Positions 1-8,286 of a stretch of 64,000 bases of DNA are shown in pieces. The translations under genes and the position numbers were made by a program. Numbering within the stretch: position 1 is the first letter of the stretch; the number at the start of each line of letters is the position of its first letter. Source of the DNA: Bog-473 sp963730395 (GTDB lineage: Bacteria; Actinomycetota; Acidimicrobiia; Acidimicrobiales; RAAP-2); NCBI GenBank assembly GCA_963730395.1, contig CAVSSK010000025.1, positions 1-64,000 of the forward strand, in the 5' to 3' direction. The notes under the pieces are model-generated. The model searched no databases and had not been told where the DNA came from. It was given only the letters and a program-made list of their open reading frames with translations.

Positions 1-95
1 GTTGCCGCCGAGGCCGTGGTCACGATCGCCCCGACGGGCAACAGCACTACCGCCACTCCCACAGTCGCCGCGGCCACCTTCGCGAATCTGAACAT
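1..95 (-). CDS. N-terminus of a secreted protein, cut by the window edge
   Basis: Only the first 31 codons are inside the window. They read as a clean Sec signal peptide: a short basic start (Met-Phe-Arg-Phe-Ala-Lys), a hydrophobic core rich in Ala and Val, and an Ala-Ser-Ala-Ala end. A GGGAGG ribosome-binding site lies four bases before the ATG. The gene is divergent from a zinc-type SmtB/Zur cassette, so a metal-binding solute receptor or other zinc-homeostasis secreted protein is a reasonable guess. The mature part is not visible, so this is inference from position only. Confidence 0.6.
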   Translation of the reverse strand, partial: MFRFAKVAAATVGVAVVLLPVGAIVTTASAA

Positions 96-274
96 CGTCC
101 TCCCGTCATTCACTTCGTCGTCGGCGTCGCCGACACGGTCCTACCGACCCCGTTGCAAGCCCCAGGCGAATCCAGCGTCTTCAAGCGCTTGTCTGGATCG
201 GTTTCAGATAACCGTACCCCGTATCTGGAACGGTTGCAAATACACTCCGGGAAGATCGGGATCCATGGCTTGTC

Positions 275-286
275 CCTTATATAAGG
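275..286. promoter_or_regulatory. 12-bp perfect palindrome, candidate metalloregulator operator
   Basis: CCTTATATAAGG is a perfect 12-bp palindrome in the 210-bp gap between the divergent secreted-protein gene and the smtB-like gene, 20 bp before the latter's GTG. A second, looser dyad (AACCGT at 210-215 and ACGGTT at 230-235) lies upstream. An AT-rich palindrome in such GC-rich DNA, next to two metalloregulator genes, is a natural binding site for SmtB or Zur. Which one binds is not shown. Confidence 0.4.
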
Positions 287-305
287 AACCGCTAATGTAT
301 GAAGT

Positions 306-623
306 GTGGTTGATACCAAGACGACTGACCGCATGGTCGGAGCGGTGGACCTGCTCAAGGCCCTGGCGTCTGCCATCCGTTTGGCCACCGTCGTCGAGCT
401 AGGCGAGGGGCCGCGCTGCGTCCACGAGCTGCAAACCTCGCTCGAGGCCGCCGGGCGGCAAGTGAGCCAGCCACTGTTATCCCAGCACCTCAAGGTGCTA
501 CGCGAGGCCGGCCTGGTCACCACCACCCGGCGCGGTACCGAGATCACCTACCAACTGGCCGATGCCCACGTCGGTCACATCGTCAACGACGCCATTCGAC
601 ACTCACAGGAGGAACATCAGTGA
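306..623 (+). CDS. smtB: ArsR/SmtB-family zinc-sensing repressor
   Basis: A 105-residue winged-helix protein of normal ArsR length starting at GTG. The helix-turn-helix is visible around SQPLLSQHLKVLREAGLV (about residues 54-71), followed by the wing TTTRRGTEITYQL. The C-terminal helix carries Asp86-x-His88-x10-His99-x2-Glu102, which is the alpha-5 zinc site spacing of SmtB/CzrA. That spacing argues for zinc sensing over arsenic. Its stop overlaps the next gene by 4 bases (GTGA), and a Zur-type gene follows. This parallels the smtB-zur pair of mycobacteria, where SmtB releases DNA when zinc is plentiful. The palindrome at 275-286 is a candidate operator. The family call is secure; the metal is inferred from the motif. 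Confidence 0.85.
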   Translation: MVDTKTTDRMVGAVDLLKALASAIRLATVVELGEGPRCVHELQTSLEAAGRQVSQPLLSQHLKVLREAGLVTTTRRGTEITYQLADAHVGHIVNDAIRHSQEEHQ

Positions 624-916
624 CCACCACCCACGCCGAGCACCCTGACCACACCCATTTGCATGGTCAGGGCTGCGGACATGTCGCCGTTCCCCACGGC
701 GACCACGTCGACTACGTCCACGACGGGCACCTGCACGCCGCCCACGACGGGCACTTCGATGAGTGCACCACCGCGGACCACACCGAGCACGCCGGTCACG
801 ACCACACCCACGGCGAGGGCTGCGGACATGTCGCAGTCCCTCACGGTGACCACGTCGACTACGTCCACGACGGGCACCGCCACGCCTCCCACGAAGGCCA
901 CTGGGACGACCACTGA
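620..916 (+). CDS. Small His-rich tandem-repeat protein, probable zinc-binding
   Basis: A 98-residue protein made almost entirely of two copies of one roughly 35-residue unit. Each copy runs through GCGHVAVPHGDHVDYVHDGH, then a His-Ala-x2-His/Glu-Gly-His tail. About a quarter of the residues are His, with Asp, Glu and a few Cys. There is no signal peptide or membrane segment, so it is probably cytoplasmic. AGGAGG lies just before the GTG, which overlaps the smtB stop, so the two are translationally coupled, and a Zur-type gene follows. Short proteins of this kind are often labelled zinc transporter permease in actinobacterial genomes, but nothing here could span a membrane. A zinc buffer or metallochaperone is more likely. 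Confidence 0.75.
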   Translation: MTTTHAEHPDHTHLHGQGCGHVAVPHGDHVDYVHDGHLHAAHDGHFDECTTADHTEHAGHDHTHGEGCGHVAVPHGDHVDYVHDGHRHASHEGHWDDH

Positions 917-943
917 GCCGTCGGAACGGACCGGTACTGACTC

Positions 944-1405
944 GTGGTGATTGCCGCCGACGGTGACGCTCTGCCGGGTAGGGCACCCCAAGAGCGCTCA
1001 ACCCGGCAGAAACGCGCCCTTGCCGCCGTCTTGGAAGCATCCGATGGATTCCGCTCGGCTCAAGAACTTCACGCCGAGCTCCAAGCCCAAGGCGAGAACA
1101 TCGCCCTCACCACCGTCTACAACCAAGTCCGAGCGCTCGCCGATGCGGGTGAGCTCGACGCCTTACGAAGCGACGACGGAGAAACCCGTTACCGCCGCTG
1201 CGCGAGCGCCGACCACCACCACCATCTTGTCTGCCGCGTCTGCGGCACCGCCATCGAGGTCGAAGGACCACAAGTGGAACGCTGGGCCACTAGGACCGGC
1301 GAGGAGCACGGCTTTCTCGACGTCACCCACACCGTGGAGATCACCGGCACCTGTCCAGACTGCGCACCCGCAGTTCAGCGACGCGGCCGTTCCCCCCGAC
1401 CCTGA
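944..1405 (+). CDS. zur: Fur-family zinc uptake regulator (Zur-type), accessory copy
   Basis: A 153-residue Fur-family protein. The N-terminal winged helix is seen in FRSAQELHAELQ and ALTTVYNQVRALADAGELD. The metal region has His91-His94, Cys97-x2-Cys100, then Cys137-x2-Cys140, the structural zinc pattern of Fur/Zur. It is clearly paralogous to the Zur-type protein at 36784-37197 (same DVTHTVEI block and similar C-terminus), which ends a znuACB operon. Position after an SmtB-type regulator and a His-rich protein supports zinc, not iron. The start is uncertain: two GTG codons (944 and 947) lack a strong ribosome-binding site. A C-terminal Arg/Pro-rich extension is unusual. Confidence 0.85.
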   Translation: MVIAADGDALPGRAPQERSTRQKRALAAVLEASDGFRSAQELHAELQAQGENIALTTVYNQVRALADAGELDALRSDDGETRYRRCASADHHHHLVCRVCGTAIEVEGPQVERWATRTGEEHGFLDVTHTVEITGTCPDCAPAVQRRGRSPRP

Positions 1406-1855
1406 GTTCGTTCCAACTCAACGAAGTCACGGTGGCCTCGTTCGGGTCACCCAGGTCCTCGACACGCTGATGAAGAGGCCACCGCGCGGCCCCGATGCAG
1501 GGAATCATGTAACCGACAAGGCCACGGAGTTACTGCCGTACGGGGCGTAGGGGCGCCCGCATTTCTTGAGCCGCCATCAGCCCGTCGAGCACCTCTCTGA
1601 TTACAGACGAAGACTCGCAAGACCACCGGTGCTCTACGGCGTCAAGTCGCCGGATCGGCTCGCAACAACTTCTGGCGGCCTCGTGATCGTTGAAGTTCGC
1701 CCTGCGGGCGACCCCGCCAGAACTTCTTGCTCGGCCCAAGGGCTGCCCTCTCCGGAACTTGACCCCGCTTCGCTGCCGGCGGAGATCGCCGGTCATGCGA
1801 ACGACGCAGTGGAGTCGTTCGCAAGGAACGAAGGTAAGAGCACGAGGAGAGAATC
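1406..1855. other. 450-bp gap without a convincing gene; hairpin at 1797-1822
   Basis: No reading frame here looks like a conserved protein. The one clear structure is a perfect 9-bp inverted repeat, GCGAAC GAC at 1797-1805 and its complement at 1814-1822, separated by 8 bases and lying about 35 bp before the ssb start. It lacks a T-run, so it is not a standard terminator. It could be an operator for ssb or a piece of the transfer origin of the element. Confidence 0.4.
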
Positions 1856-2237
1856 ATGAGCAACACGACAACCATCGTCCCCGGGAACCTGACTCGGGAG
1901 CCCGAATCCGCTACACCCGCGAACGTCAGGCACGACCCAACTGGGGGTCGCCGTCAGCCGGCGCTGGCAGAACCGGACCAGCCAGGAGTGGCAGGAGGCG
2001 ACGTCGTTCTTCGACGTGATCTGCTGGCGTGACCTGGCAGAGAACGTAGCCCTCAGCCTTTCCAAGGGCATGCCCGTGGTGGTCACCGGCCGCCTCGAGC
2101 AGCGCAACTGGGAGAGCGACGAGGGCGAGCATCGATCCAAGGTCGAGATCGTGGCCGACGAGATCGGCCCGAGTCTGCGCTTCGCCACTGCTGACGTGCG
2201 GCGGGTCCAGCTTCAGGAGGCCGAGCCAACTTCCTAG
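1856..2237 (+). pseudogene. ssb: Single-stranded DNA-binding protein, frameshifted
   Basis: The ATG has a good GAGGAGA site and the first frame reads MSNTTTIVPGNLTREPE, the start of an SSB OB-fold. The match then moves to a second frame (IRYTRERQAR) and, after about ten residues, to a third. That third frame carries the rest: LGVAVSRRWQNR, SFFDVICWRDLAENVALSLS, VVVTGRLEQRNWE and a short tail ending at 2237. Two indels are therefore needed to restore a roughly 125-residue SSB. No acidic C-terminal tip is seen, which fits plasmid- or element-type SSBs. It sits upstream of the relaxase and probably served conjugative transfer. It may be truly dead, or broken by sequence error as elsewhere in this window. 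Confidence 0.8.
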
Positions 2238-2275
2238 CCCGGAGCGGACTTCCTGCTCACGCAAATCCCCCAAAG

Positions 2276-2304
2276 CAACAGCCCCGGCCCTGCCGGGGTT
2301 GTTG
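2276..2304 (+). terminator. Strong hairpin after ssb
   Basis: A 13-bp stem with one G-T mismatch and a 3-base loop: CAACAGCCCCGGC, CCT, then GCCGGGGTTGTTG. It lies 39 bp past the ssb stop. There is no long T-run, but stable hairpins without one commonly end transcripts in actinobacteria. Confidence 0.6.
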
Positions 2305-2670
2305 CGCGTCCGGGTTCAGGCCGTGCCGGCAGAGCCAGCGCGCTCGGGCGACTGTTGGAGTATCGGGCGCGTCGAACTGTGCCACCGAAGGCCCCGAATC
2401 CGTCGCCCCCAATCCCACTCCATCGGACTACTTCAGCGGCCCGAACTCTGACAATCCGTAGCACAGCATTTCCCTCCACCTACACGCGCGCTCTTCTGTC
2501 CCAGTGCGCCTCGTCGCTCCCAGTCCAGACCGCTACGTTCTCGGCCGCCCATCAGCCACATCAGATTGCTTCACACGTCTGGCACCCGTGGCTCGCTCAA
2601 GGGGCTGATCGTGGTCGCCGGTCCCACCGTAGCTGCGGGACGAGGGTCGTCCCAACGACGGGAGTGCGAC
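2305..2670. other. Leader region of the relaxase gene, candidate oriT
   Basis: No convincing gene. At 2637-2653 there is a perfect 7-bp hairpin (GGGACGA, GGG, TCGTCCC), overlapped by a second short dyad, TCGT at 2647-2650 and ACGA at 2655-2658, ending just before the relaxase start. Inverted repeats directly upstream of a MobF relaxase gene are where a transfer origin or an autoregulatory site would be expected. No nic sequence could be identified by eye. Confidence 0.3.
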
Positions 2671-5600
2671 GTGATTTCGTTGCGCCGGATGAGCTTGGGC
2701 GCTGGGTATCGGTACCTGATGGAGTCCGTGGCGGCGGGCGATGGAGTCCGTCGCCAGTCAACAAGTCTGACCACCTACTACACCCAGTCGGGTACACCAC
2801 CGGGCGTGTTCCTGGGCGCCGGCCTGGCCGCCCTCGACGACGGTCGAGGGGTCGTAAAGGGATCGGCAGTCGGCGAAGAGCACCTGTTCAACCTCCTCGG
2901 AATGTGCGCCGACCCGGTGACTGGGAAAGCCTTGGGCCGCCCGCCCAACCGCTCCCAGCTCTCCTTGGCCACGCGGATGGCAGAGCGAGGGCAGGCCATC
3001 GCACCAACCGCCAGTGAGGCGGAGCGAGCCGGACAGAAACCCTGGAGCGAGGCCGGGGAACGAGCTCGAGGGGGAAAGTTCCGCGCCCCCGTGGCCGGGT
3101 TCGACCTCACCTTCTCGCCCTCCAAGTCGGTGTCCACAGCTTGGGCCCTGGCCGAAAGGGAGACCAAGGCGCTCATCTACGACTGCCACCGCCGGGCCAT
3201 CGACGTCGTGCTGACCTACGCCGAGCGCGAGGTGTTCCGCTCGCGCTCGGGCAAGGGTGGCGTAGTCCAAGAGGACGTCGAAGGTGTGGTGGCCACCGCG
3301 TTCAGCCACTGGGACTCGAGGGCCGGAGACCCCCAGCTTCACGACCATGTCGTGGTGGCCAACCGGGCGCGCTCCGTCTCTGACGGCACCTGGCGGACCC
3401 TCGACTCGCGGGGCCTGTTCAAGTCTGTGGTGATGCTCTCCGAGCTGCACCAGGGCGTGCTCAGCGACCTGTTGACCGAAGCTCTCGGGTGGGGCTGGGA
3501 CGGTCGGACACGCCGGCACTCGGAACAACTGCGGTGGGAGGTGACCGGCGTATCAGAGGCGCTGATGACCGAATTTTCCCAGCGGGCCGCCGTAATCGAG
3601 GACCGCAAGACCGCGTTGGTGGACGCCTTCGTCGCCGCCCTTGGGCGCCAGCCGACCAGTGTGGAGTTGCTGAAGCTGCGCCAACGAGCGACCTTGGAAA
3701 CCCGACCCCTCAAGGAGCATCACAGCCTGCGAGAGTTGACCAGAGGGTGGCGAGGACGAGCGGAGAGTTACATCGGAGACGACCAATCCTCATGGGTGGC
3801 CAGCCTGGCCGATCGCAACGATCTGCCCCTCTTGCACGCCGAGGACCTGGCCGATGAGATCCTGGCCGACGCCGCCGGCGTGGCGGTGCAGAGCGTGGCC
3901 GAGCGCCGGGCCACCTTCTCCCGGGCCAACGTCCTGGCCGAGGTGCACCGCCAGTTCCACGGTGTCCGCTTCGCCTCGCCAGACGAGCGGATCGCGCTGG
4001 CCGAGCGCACCGTGGACCTGGCGCTGGCCCAGTCCCTGCTGGTCTCGGCACCCAAGCTGCACCACACGCCCGAGCGTCTGCGCCGCGCCGACGGATCGAG
4101 CCGGTTCCGGGCCAAGGGCCACGAGGTATACACCACCGCGACGCTGTTGGAGGCCGAGGCCCGGCTGCTCGAGGCCGGGCGCCAGGTGGGCGGGCCCGAC
4201 GTTTCCATGGGCGTCGTGGCGTCGGTGACCGGGGCCAACCTCCGCGGACGGCACCATCCACTCAGCATCGATCAGGCGCTGGCCGTGGAGCGAATCGCCA
4301 CCTCGGGCCGCTCCCTCGACGTGCTGGTCGGTCCGGCCGGAACGGGCAAGTCCACCACGATGGCCGGGCTCCGGGCGGTGTGGGAAGCCGAGTACGGAGC
4401 GGGCTCGGTGCTGGGCCTGGCCCCCTCTGCCGCCGCGGCCGAGGTGCTCTCAGAGGAGCTCGGTATCGACACGGAGAACACGGCCAAGTGGCTCTACGAG
4501 CACCGCCGAGAAGCCGAACGGCTGCACACGCTGGCGGAGTTGCGAGGTGAACTGGCGTCTCCTCACCCCACGTCCGGGCAACCCTCGGCCACACGAGCCA
4601 AGGTGGCCCGGGCCGAAGCTGAACTGGCCCGCTGGTGGCTCCGCGCCGGTCAGCTGGTGATCGTCGACGAGGCCAGCCTGGCCGGAACGTTCGCACTCGA
4701 TGAACTCGTGAGCGCGGCCGGAGCCGCCGGGAGCAAAGTGGTCCTGGTCGGTGATGACCGTCAGATCAGCGCGGTGGAGTCCGGCGGGATGTTCGCCGCC
4801 CTGGTACGTGACCGCGACGGCCTGGCCCCAGCATTGAGCGACGTGCGCCGGTTCTCCCACGAATGGGAGAAGGCGGCCAGCGTCGAGCTGCGGCAGGGAT
4901 CTCCCGACGCCATCGACGCCTACACAGCGCACGGGCAGATCGACGAGGGGAACCGTGAGGAGATGCTCGACGCCCTCTACCGGGGATGGAAGGAGGACAC
5001 CAGGGCCGGCCGGACGAGCCTGATGATCGCCGGAGACCTGGGCAGTGTGAGCGAGCTCAACGGCCGGGCCCGGGCCGAGCGGATCGCCGCCGGAGAGGTG
5101 GAAGAGCGCGGGTTGGACGTGGCCGGTGCAGGCACGGCCGGGGTGGGCGACAAGATCGTCACCCGTCAGAACGACCGGCGCCTCGCCTCGGGCCGAAGCT
5201 GGGTCCGCAACGGCGATCAGTGGACCGTTGCTTCCACCCATGACGATGGTTCCATGACGGTCCAGCGGGTCAAGGGCACAGGGAAAGTCGTCCTCCCAGC
5301 CGGCTACGTGCGGGAACACGTCGAGCTCGCCTACGCCTCGACGGCGCACCGGGCCCAGGGCCGCAGTGTCGACACGGCGCACGCCATGGTCTCTTCGACC
5401 ACCACCCGCGAGGTCCTCTACGTCTCGGTCACAAGGGGAACGGAGCACAACCGGCTCTACGTGGACACCCACTACGATCCCGACCCGCAGACCTCCCACG
5501 GCGACGTGGGCGAGCCGGTGACGGCTCGAGAGCTGCTGGCCGGGGTGCTGCGCAACGAGGGTGCCGACGTGGCGGCGCACGAGATGATCCGCCGCGCACA

Positions 5601-6342
5601 GGACGAGACAGAAGGCATGGAGCGCCTGTCGGCCGAGTACCTGACGCTGGCCACACTGGCCCAAGCAGAGCGCTGGGACGCCTTGCTCGTCCGCTCCGGG
5701 CTGACCGATGCCGAGCTGGAAGCCGCTCGGGCCAGCGAGGCGCACGGCCCGCTGCTGGCATCGCTGCGCGAGGCCGAAGCCCGTGGTCTCGACGTCGAGG
5801 CAGCCTTCTCCCAACTGGTGGCCCGGCGCTCCCTGGCCGACGCCGCCGACGTGGCCGCGGTGCTCCACGGCCGGGTGGACCGCTGGGCCCAGGCGGCCGG
5901 TGGCCGACGGCGGAGAGCAGACAATCTCATCGCCGGGCTGATTCCCAGGGCAAGAGGCGTCAGCGACCCCGAGATGGCCCAGGCGTTGGCTGAGCGGGAT
6001 GCGGCCATACAAGAGCGTGCCCTCACCTTGGCCGCCCAAGCGATCGAGGCCGGAGCCGGCTGGGTGCAACGCCTCGGGAGCCTGCCGTCCGATCCTTCCC
6101 GACGAGCCCGCTGGGTTCGTGAAGTCTCGACGGTCGCGGCCTATCGGGACCGCTGGCACATCACCGAGCAGCGCAGCATCGGGGCCAAGAGCGATGTCGG
6201 GAGCACTGAGCAGATGGGCCAGCGCCAGCGGGCACTGGCCGCGGCAGAGCGCGCCGTGGCCATCAGCCACGACGCTCATGGCGAACAAGCAGGCCCTGCC
6301 TGGGAGCCGCAGATCGAGGTGGTGACGGGAGTCGAGCTCTGA
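2671..6342 (+). CDS. MobF-family conjugative relaxase-helicase (TrwC/TraI/TraA type)
   Basis: A protein of 1223 residues, long as expected for a relaxase fused to a helicase. The GTG at 2671 has a GGAG site six bases upstream and gives the conserved start MISLRRMSLGAGYRYLMES; the open frame continues upstream but lacks similarity. The relaxase part shows candidate catalytic Tyr36-Tyr37 in TTYYTQSGTPPG and the metal-binding histidines His213, His224 and His226 in HWDSRAGDPQLHDH. The helicase part has Walker A GPAGTGKS (554-561), Walker B VIVDEASL, VLVGDDRQ, and the UvrD/RecD-like STAHRAQGRSVDTAH motif. It nicks and unwinds the transferred strand. No type IV secretion or coupling gene is in the window; they may lie to the left, or the element may be mobilised in trans. 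Confidence 0.92.
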   Translation: MISLRRMSLGAGYRYLMESVAAGDGVRRQSTSLTTYYTQSGTPPGVFLGAGLAALDDGRGVVKGSAVGEEHLFNLLGMCADPVTGKALGRPPNRSQLSLATRMAERGQAIAPTASEAERAGQKPWSEAGERARGGKFRAPVAGFDLTFSPSKSVSTAWALAERETKALIYDCHRRAIDVVLTYAEREVFRSRSGKGGVVQEDVEGVVATAFSHWDSRAGDPQLHDHVVVANRARSVSDGTWRTLDSRGLFKSVVMLSELHQGVLSDLLTEALGWGWDGRTRRHSEQLRWEVTGVSEALMTEFSQRAAVIEDRKTALVDAFVAALGRQPTSVELLKLRQRATLETRPLKEHHSLRELTRGWRGRAESYIGDDQSSWVASLADRNDLPLLHAEDLADEILADAAGVAVQSVAERRATFSRANVLAEVHRQFHGVRFASPDERIALAERTVDLALAQSLLVSAPKLHHTPERLRRADGSSRFRAKGHEVYTTATLLEAEARLLEAGRQVGGPDVSMGVVASVTGANLRGRHHPLSIDQALAVERIATSGRSLDVLVGPAGTGKSTTMAGLRAVWEAEYGAGSVLGLAPSAAAAEVLSEELGIDTENTAKWLYEHRREAERLHTLAELRGELASPHPTSGQPSATRAKVARAEAELARWWLRAGQLVIVDEASLAGTFALDELVSAAGAAGSKVVLVGDDRQISAVESGGMFAALVRDRDGLAPALSDVRRFSHEWEKAASVELRQGSPDAIDAYTAHGQIDEGNREEMLDALYRGWKEDTRAGRTSLMIAGDLGSVSELNGRARAERIAAGEVEERGLDVAGAGTAGVGDKIVTRQNDRRLASGRSWVRNGDQWTVASTHDDGSMTVQRVKGTGKVVLPAGYVREHVELAYASTAHRAQGRSVDTAHAMVSSTTTREVLYVSVTRGTEHNRLYVDTHYDPDPQTSHGDVGEPVTARELLAGVLRNEGADVAAHEMIRRAQDETEGMERLSAEYLTLATLAQAERWDALLVRSGLTDAELEAARASEAHGPLLASLREAEARGLDVEAAFSQLVARRSLADAADVAAVLHGRVDRWAQAAGGRRRRADNLIAGLIPRARGVSDPEMAQALAERDAAIQERALTLAAQAIEAGAGWVQRLGSLPSDPSRRARWVREVSTVAAYRDRWHITEQRSIGAKSDVGSTEQMGQRQRALAAAERAVAISHDAHGEQAGPAWEPQIEVVTGVEL

Positions 6343-6352
6343 GTCGGCGTCC

Positions 6353-7855
6353 CTATGCCGCGCCACGAAGGCTCTGCTCGAGTCGTCGGACGCCCCGGTC
6401 TTCTCGCCCGGGAGCCACTCCCTGGTAGATGTCGAGGAACACCGAGAGGGTCCGGTGACCTGACCAGCGCTGGCAGACGACGGCATCGACTCCCTCCCGT
6501 AGCCACCAGGAGCAGGCGGCATGGCGCAGGTCGTGGCGCCGGAGGCGCGAGAGTTTGGATTGGCGGGGGTCGTCGGGTGCGAGGTCGGCCCTGCGGGGGA
6601 ACAACTTGGCGCACGCCGGCTCCCACACGCTGACGGCGAACCTGTTGCCGGCGAACGCTTTGCCATTGCGGTGGAACACGAGCCCGCCGGGGCCTTCGCC
6701 GTAGAGCTCCAGGTGTTGACGGAGCTTGGCAACCAGAAGCGACGGCACGGGGACCCGGCGGCTCTCGGTGAGATCTCGGTCCTTCAGTGGTCCCCATTCG
6801 GGATCCTCGTCGGGGTCGAGCCACCGATCCCGGGTCGGACGATGGGTGCGTCGGACGACGAGCCATCCGGCCTCATCGGCCGACGGCAGTTCCAGGTCCT
6901 CGCTCACGAGCCCGGCCGCCTCCCCTGGTCGAAGCCCGCACAGAGCCATGACCAGCACGAAACACTCGACAACTCCGCCCCACGCCCCCTCGGAGACGCA
7001 CGCTTCAGCCAGCGCCAGTGACTGGGACAGGCTGAGCACCATGTCGGCGTCCACGGCCAGACCGGCCCGCCCGGCCGCCAGCGTGGCCTTACCCTTCACC
7101 TTGCGTCGGGCACGGACCACCACCCACGGGCTTCGGTCGATCGGGAGGTCATCCCGGGCGATCGCCCAGTTCCAGGCCGCCCTGAGCGGTTGCAGGTACC
7201 GGGTCAGGGTCGCCGCCGACAGCCGCGTGCCGGGTTTGCGTTCGCTGACCTCGATCCGTGAGACGAATGCCTCAATCTGCTTCGAGGTGAGCGAGTCGGC
7301 GGGAGCCGAATGGGCTTCCAGCCACCGCTGCCCGGCCAGCTGCCGATCGGTGATCCGCCCCTCCAGGTGGGCCGGCAGGAAGCTGGCCTGGCTCAGGTAG
7401 TCCTCGACGGCGACGAGATCGTCGCCGGCCGGCTCAGCGCCCGGCACCAGCAGCCAGCGCCGTGCCCGGTTGTACGACCGTGCCGCCGCCTCCTTGGTCG
7501 CCGGCTCCCATTCGGAGTGTTGGTGGAAATAGAGCTCCGTCAGGGCGAACACCGAAGGTGCCACAGACACCGCTGGTGCCTGCGGTTCGACGAACTGCTT
7601 CGTCTTGAGATCGAAGGGCAGCCCACGGGTGAAATCCCGCTCTGCCCGCTCCCTCCACGTCTCGGCCAATCCGGCTTTGTGGAAGCGCTTGAACCACTGG
7701 ACGCCGTCACACTTGCCCTTGACGTCCCAGCAGTCGACATTCCGCCGCCTGACCCCACCGCTGGCCCGGTCGGTCGCCCGCTGGACCCTCCTCTGCTTGA
7801 CGACCCATGCCTGGAACGTCCTCGGAACCCACGGATCCGGGTAGTTGCGGGCCAT
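6353..7855 (-). CDS. Tyrosine recombinase/integrase
   Basis: A 500-residue phage/ICE-type integrase. The start is the ATG at 7855, with GGAGG eight bases upstream; a further eight in-frame codons are unlikely to be used. The N-terminal half has an arm-binding-like Lys/Arg-rich segment and a core-binding SAM-like region (SLTSKQIEAFVSRIEVSERK). The catalytic domain shows Arg in CGLRPGEAAGL, His441-x2-Arg444 in HDLRH, His467 in SGHRTL, and the nucleophile Tyr477 in LDIYQG. It is convergent with the relaxase, 10 bp apart, and lies at the right boundary of the accessory region, as integrases of integrative conjugative elements usually do. It would insert and excise the element. Confidence 0.92.
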   Translation of the reverse strand: MARNYPDPWVPRTFQAWVVKQRRVQRATDRASGGVRRRNVDCWDVKGKCDGVQWFKRFHKAGLAETWRERAERDFTRGLPFDLKTKQFVEPQAPAVSVAPSVFALTELYFHQHSEWEPATKEAAARSYNRARRWLLVPGAEPAGDDLVAVEDYLSQASFLPAHLEGRITDRQLAGQRWLEAHSAPADSLTSKQIEAFVSRIEVSERKPGTRLSAATLTRYLQPLRAAWNWAIARDDLPIDRSPWVVVRARRKVKGKATLAAGRAGLAVDADMVLSLSQSLALAEACVSEGAWGGVVECFVLVMALCGLRPGEAAGLVSEDLELPSADEAGWLVVRRTHRPTRDRWLDPDEDPEWGPLKDRDLTESRRVPVPSLLVAKLRQHLELYGEGPGGLVFHRNGKAFAGNRFAVSVWEPACAKLFPRRADLAPDDPRQSKLSRLRRHDLRHAACSWWLREGVDAVVCQRWSGHRTLSVFLDIYQGVAPGREDRGVRRLEQSLRGAA

Positions 7856-8134
7856 TGCGATCACCTCCAACCGGCTCACCGTGGCGGTGATCCGTGCCTG
7901 ACTGTCCGGGACCGGATCACCAGCGTACCCCCGTCAGGTTGAATCTGGGTTGAATTGAGAGCCGAAAAGGCGCCGATCGACCCTCTTTCGGCCCCCGTCT
8001 TCGGTCGGTCGGCCACTCTCATCGGATCCCGTGTGGCCGATAACCGGTTCACAGATTATGACCTTGAACAGGTAGTTCGAGGGAAATACCCTTGGCTCCT
8101 GTGGTAACGGCAGACGTCCTAGAATGGGACACAC
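7856..8134. other. Probable element boundary region with an 11-bp-spaced direct repeat
   Basis: No gene in 279 bp. GGTTGAAT occurs at 7937-7944 and again at 7948-7955, an exact 11-bp repeat period within 100 bp of the integrase start. That spacing fits an arm-type or excisionase site. Base composition changes here from element to core DNA by eye. The att core cannot be identified without the other junction. A possible -10 (TAGAAT, 8120-8125) for the tRNA gene lies at the right end. Confidence 0.35.
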
Positions 8135-8207
8135 GCCCGAGTAGCTCAGTTGGTAGAGCACTTCACTTGTAATGAAGATGTCGCGGGTTCGATTCCTGCC
8201 TCGGGCT
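8135..8207 (+). tRNA. tRNA-Thr (anticodon TGT)
   Basis: A full cloverleaf: acceptor stem GCCCGAG (8135-8141) pairs with CTCGGGC (8200-8206), D-arm GCTC/GAGC, anticodon stem CTTCA/TGAAG with loop CTTGTAA, and a TTCGATT T-loop. The anticodon TGT (8168-8170) reads ACA. CCA is not encoded. It sits beside the element that ends with the integrase, but the integrase is on its 5' side. Confidence 0.95.
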
Positions 8208-8286
8208 CGGTTCTGCGGCACCCGGGGCGGTCCCCGGCGTGGCGCGGGCGGTGCGGGAGTGCGTGGAGAGCGAGCAGGAGGAGCCC

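Noticed and set aside
7..402. Plus-strand and minus-strand frames covering 16-547
   Set aside because: They overlap the divergent promoter region and the smtB-like gene and show no protein-like motifs.
8135..8207. tRNA-Thr(TGT) as the attachment site of the integrated element
   Set aside because: Elements usually use the 3' end of the tRNA and place the integrase there. Here the integrase is on the 5' side and mscL follows the 3' end. No second copy of the tRNA 3' end was seen in the left part of the window.
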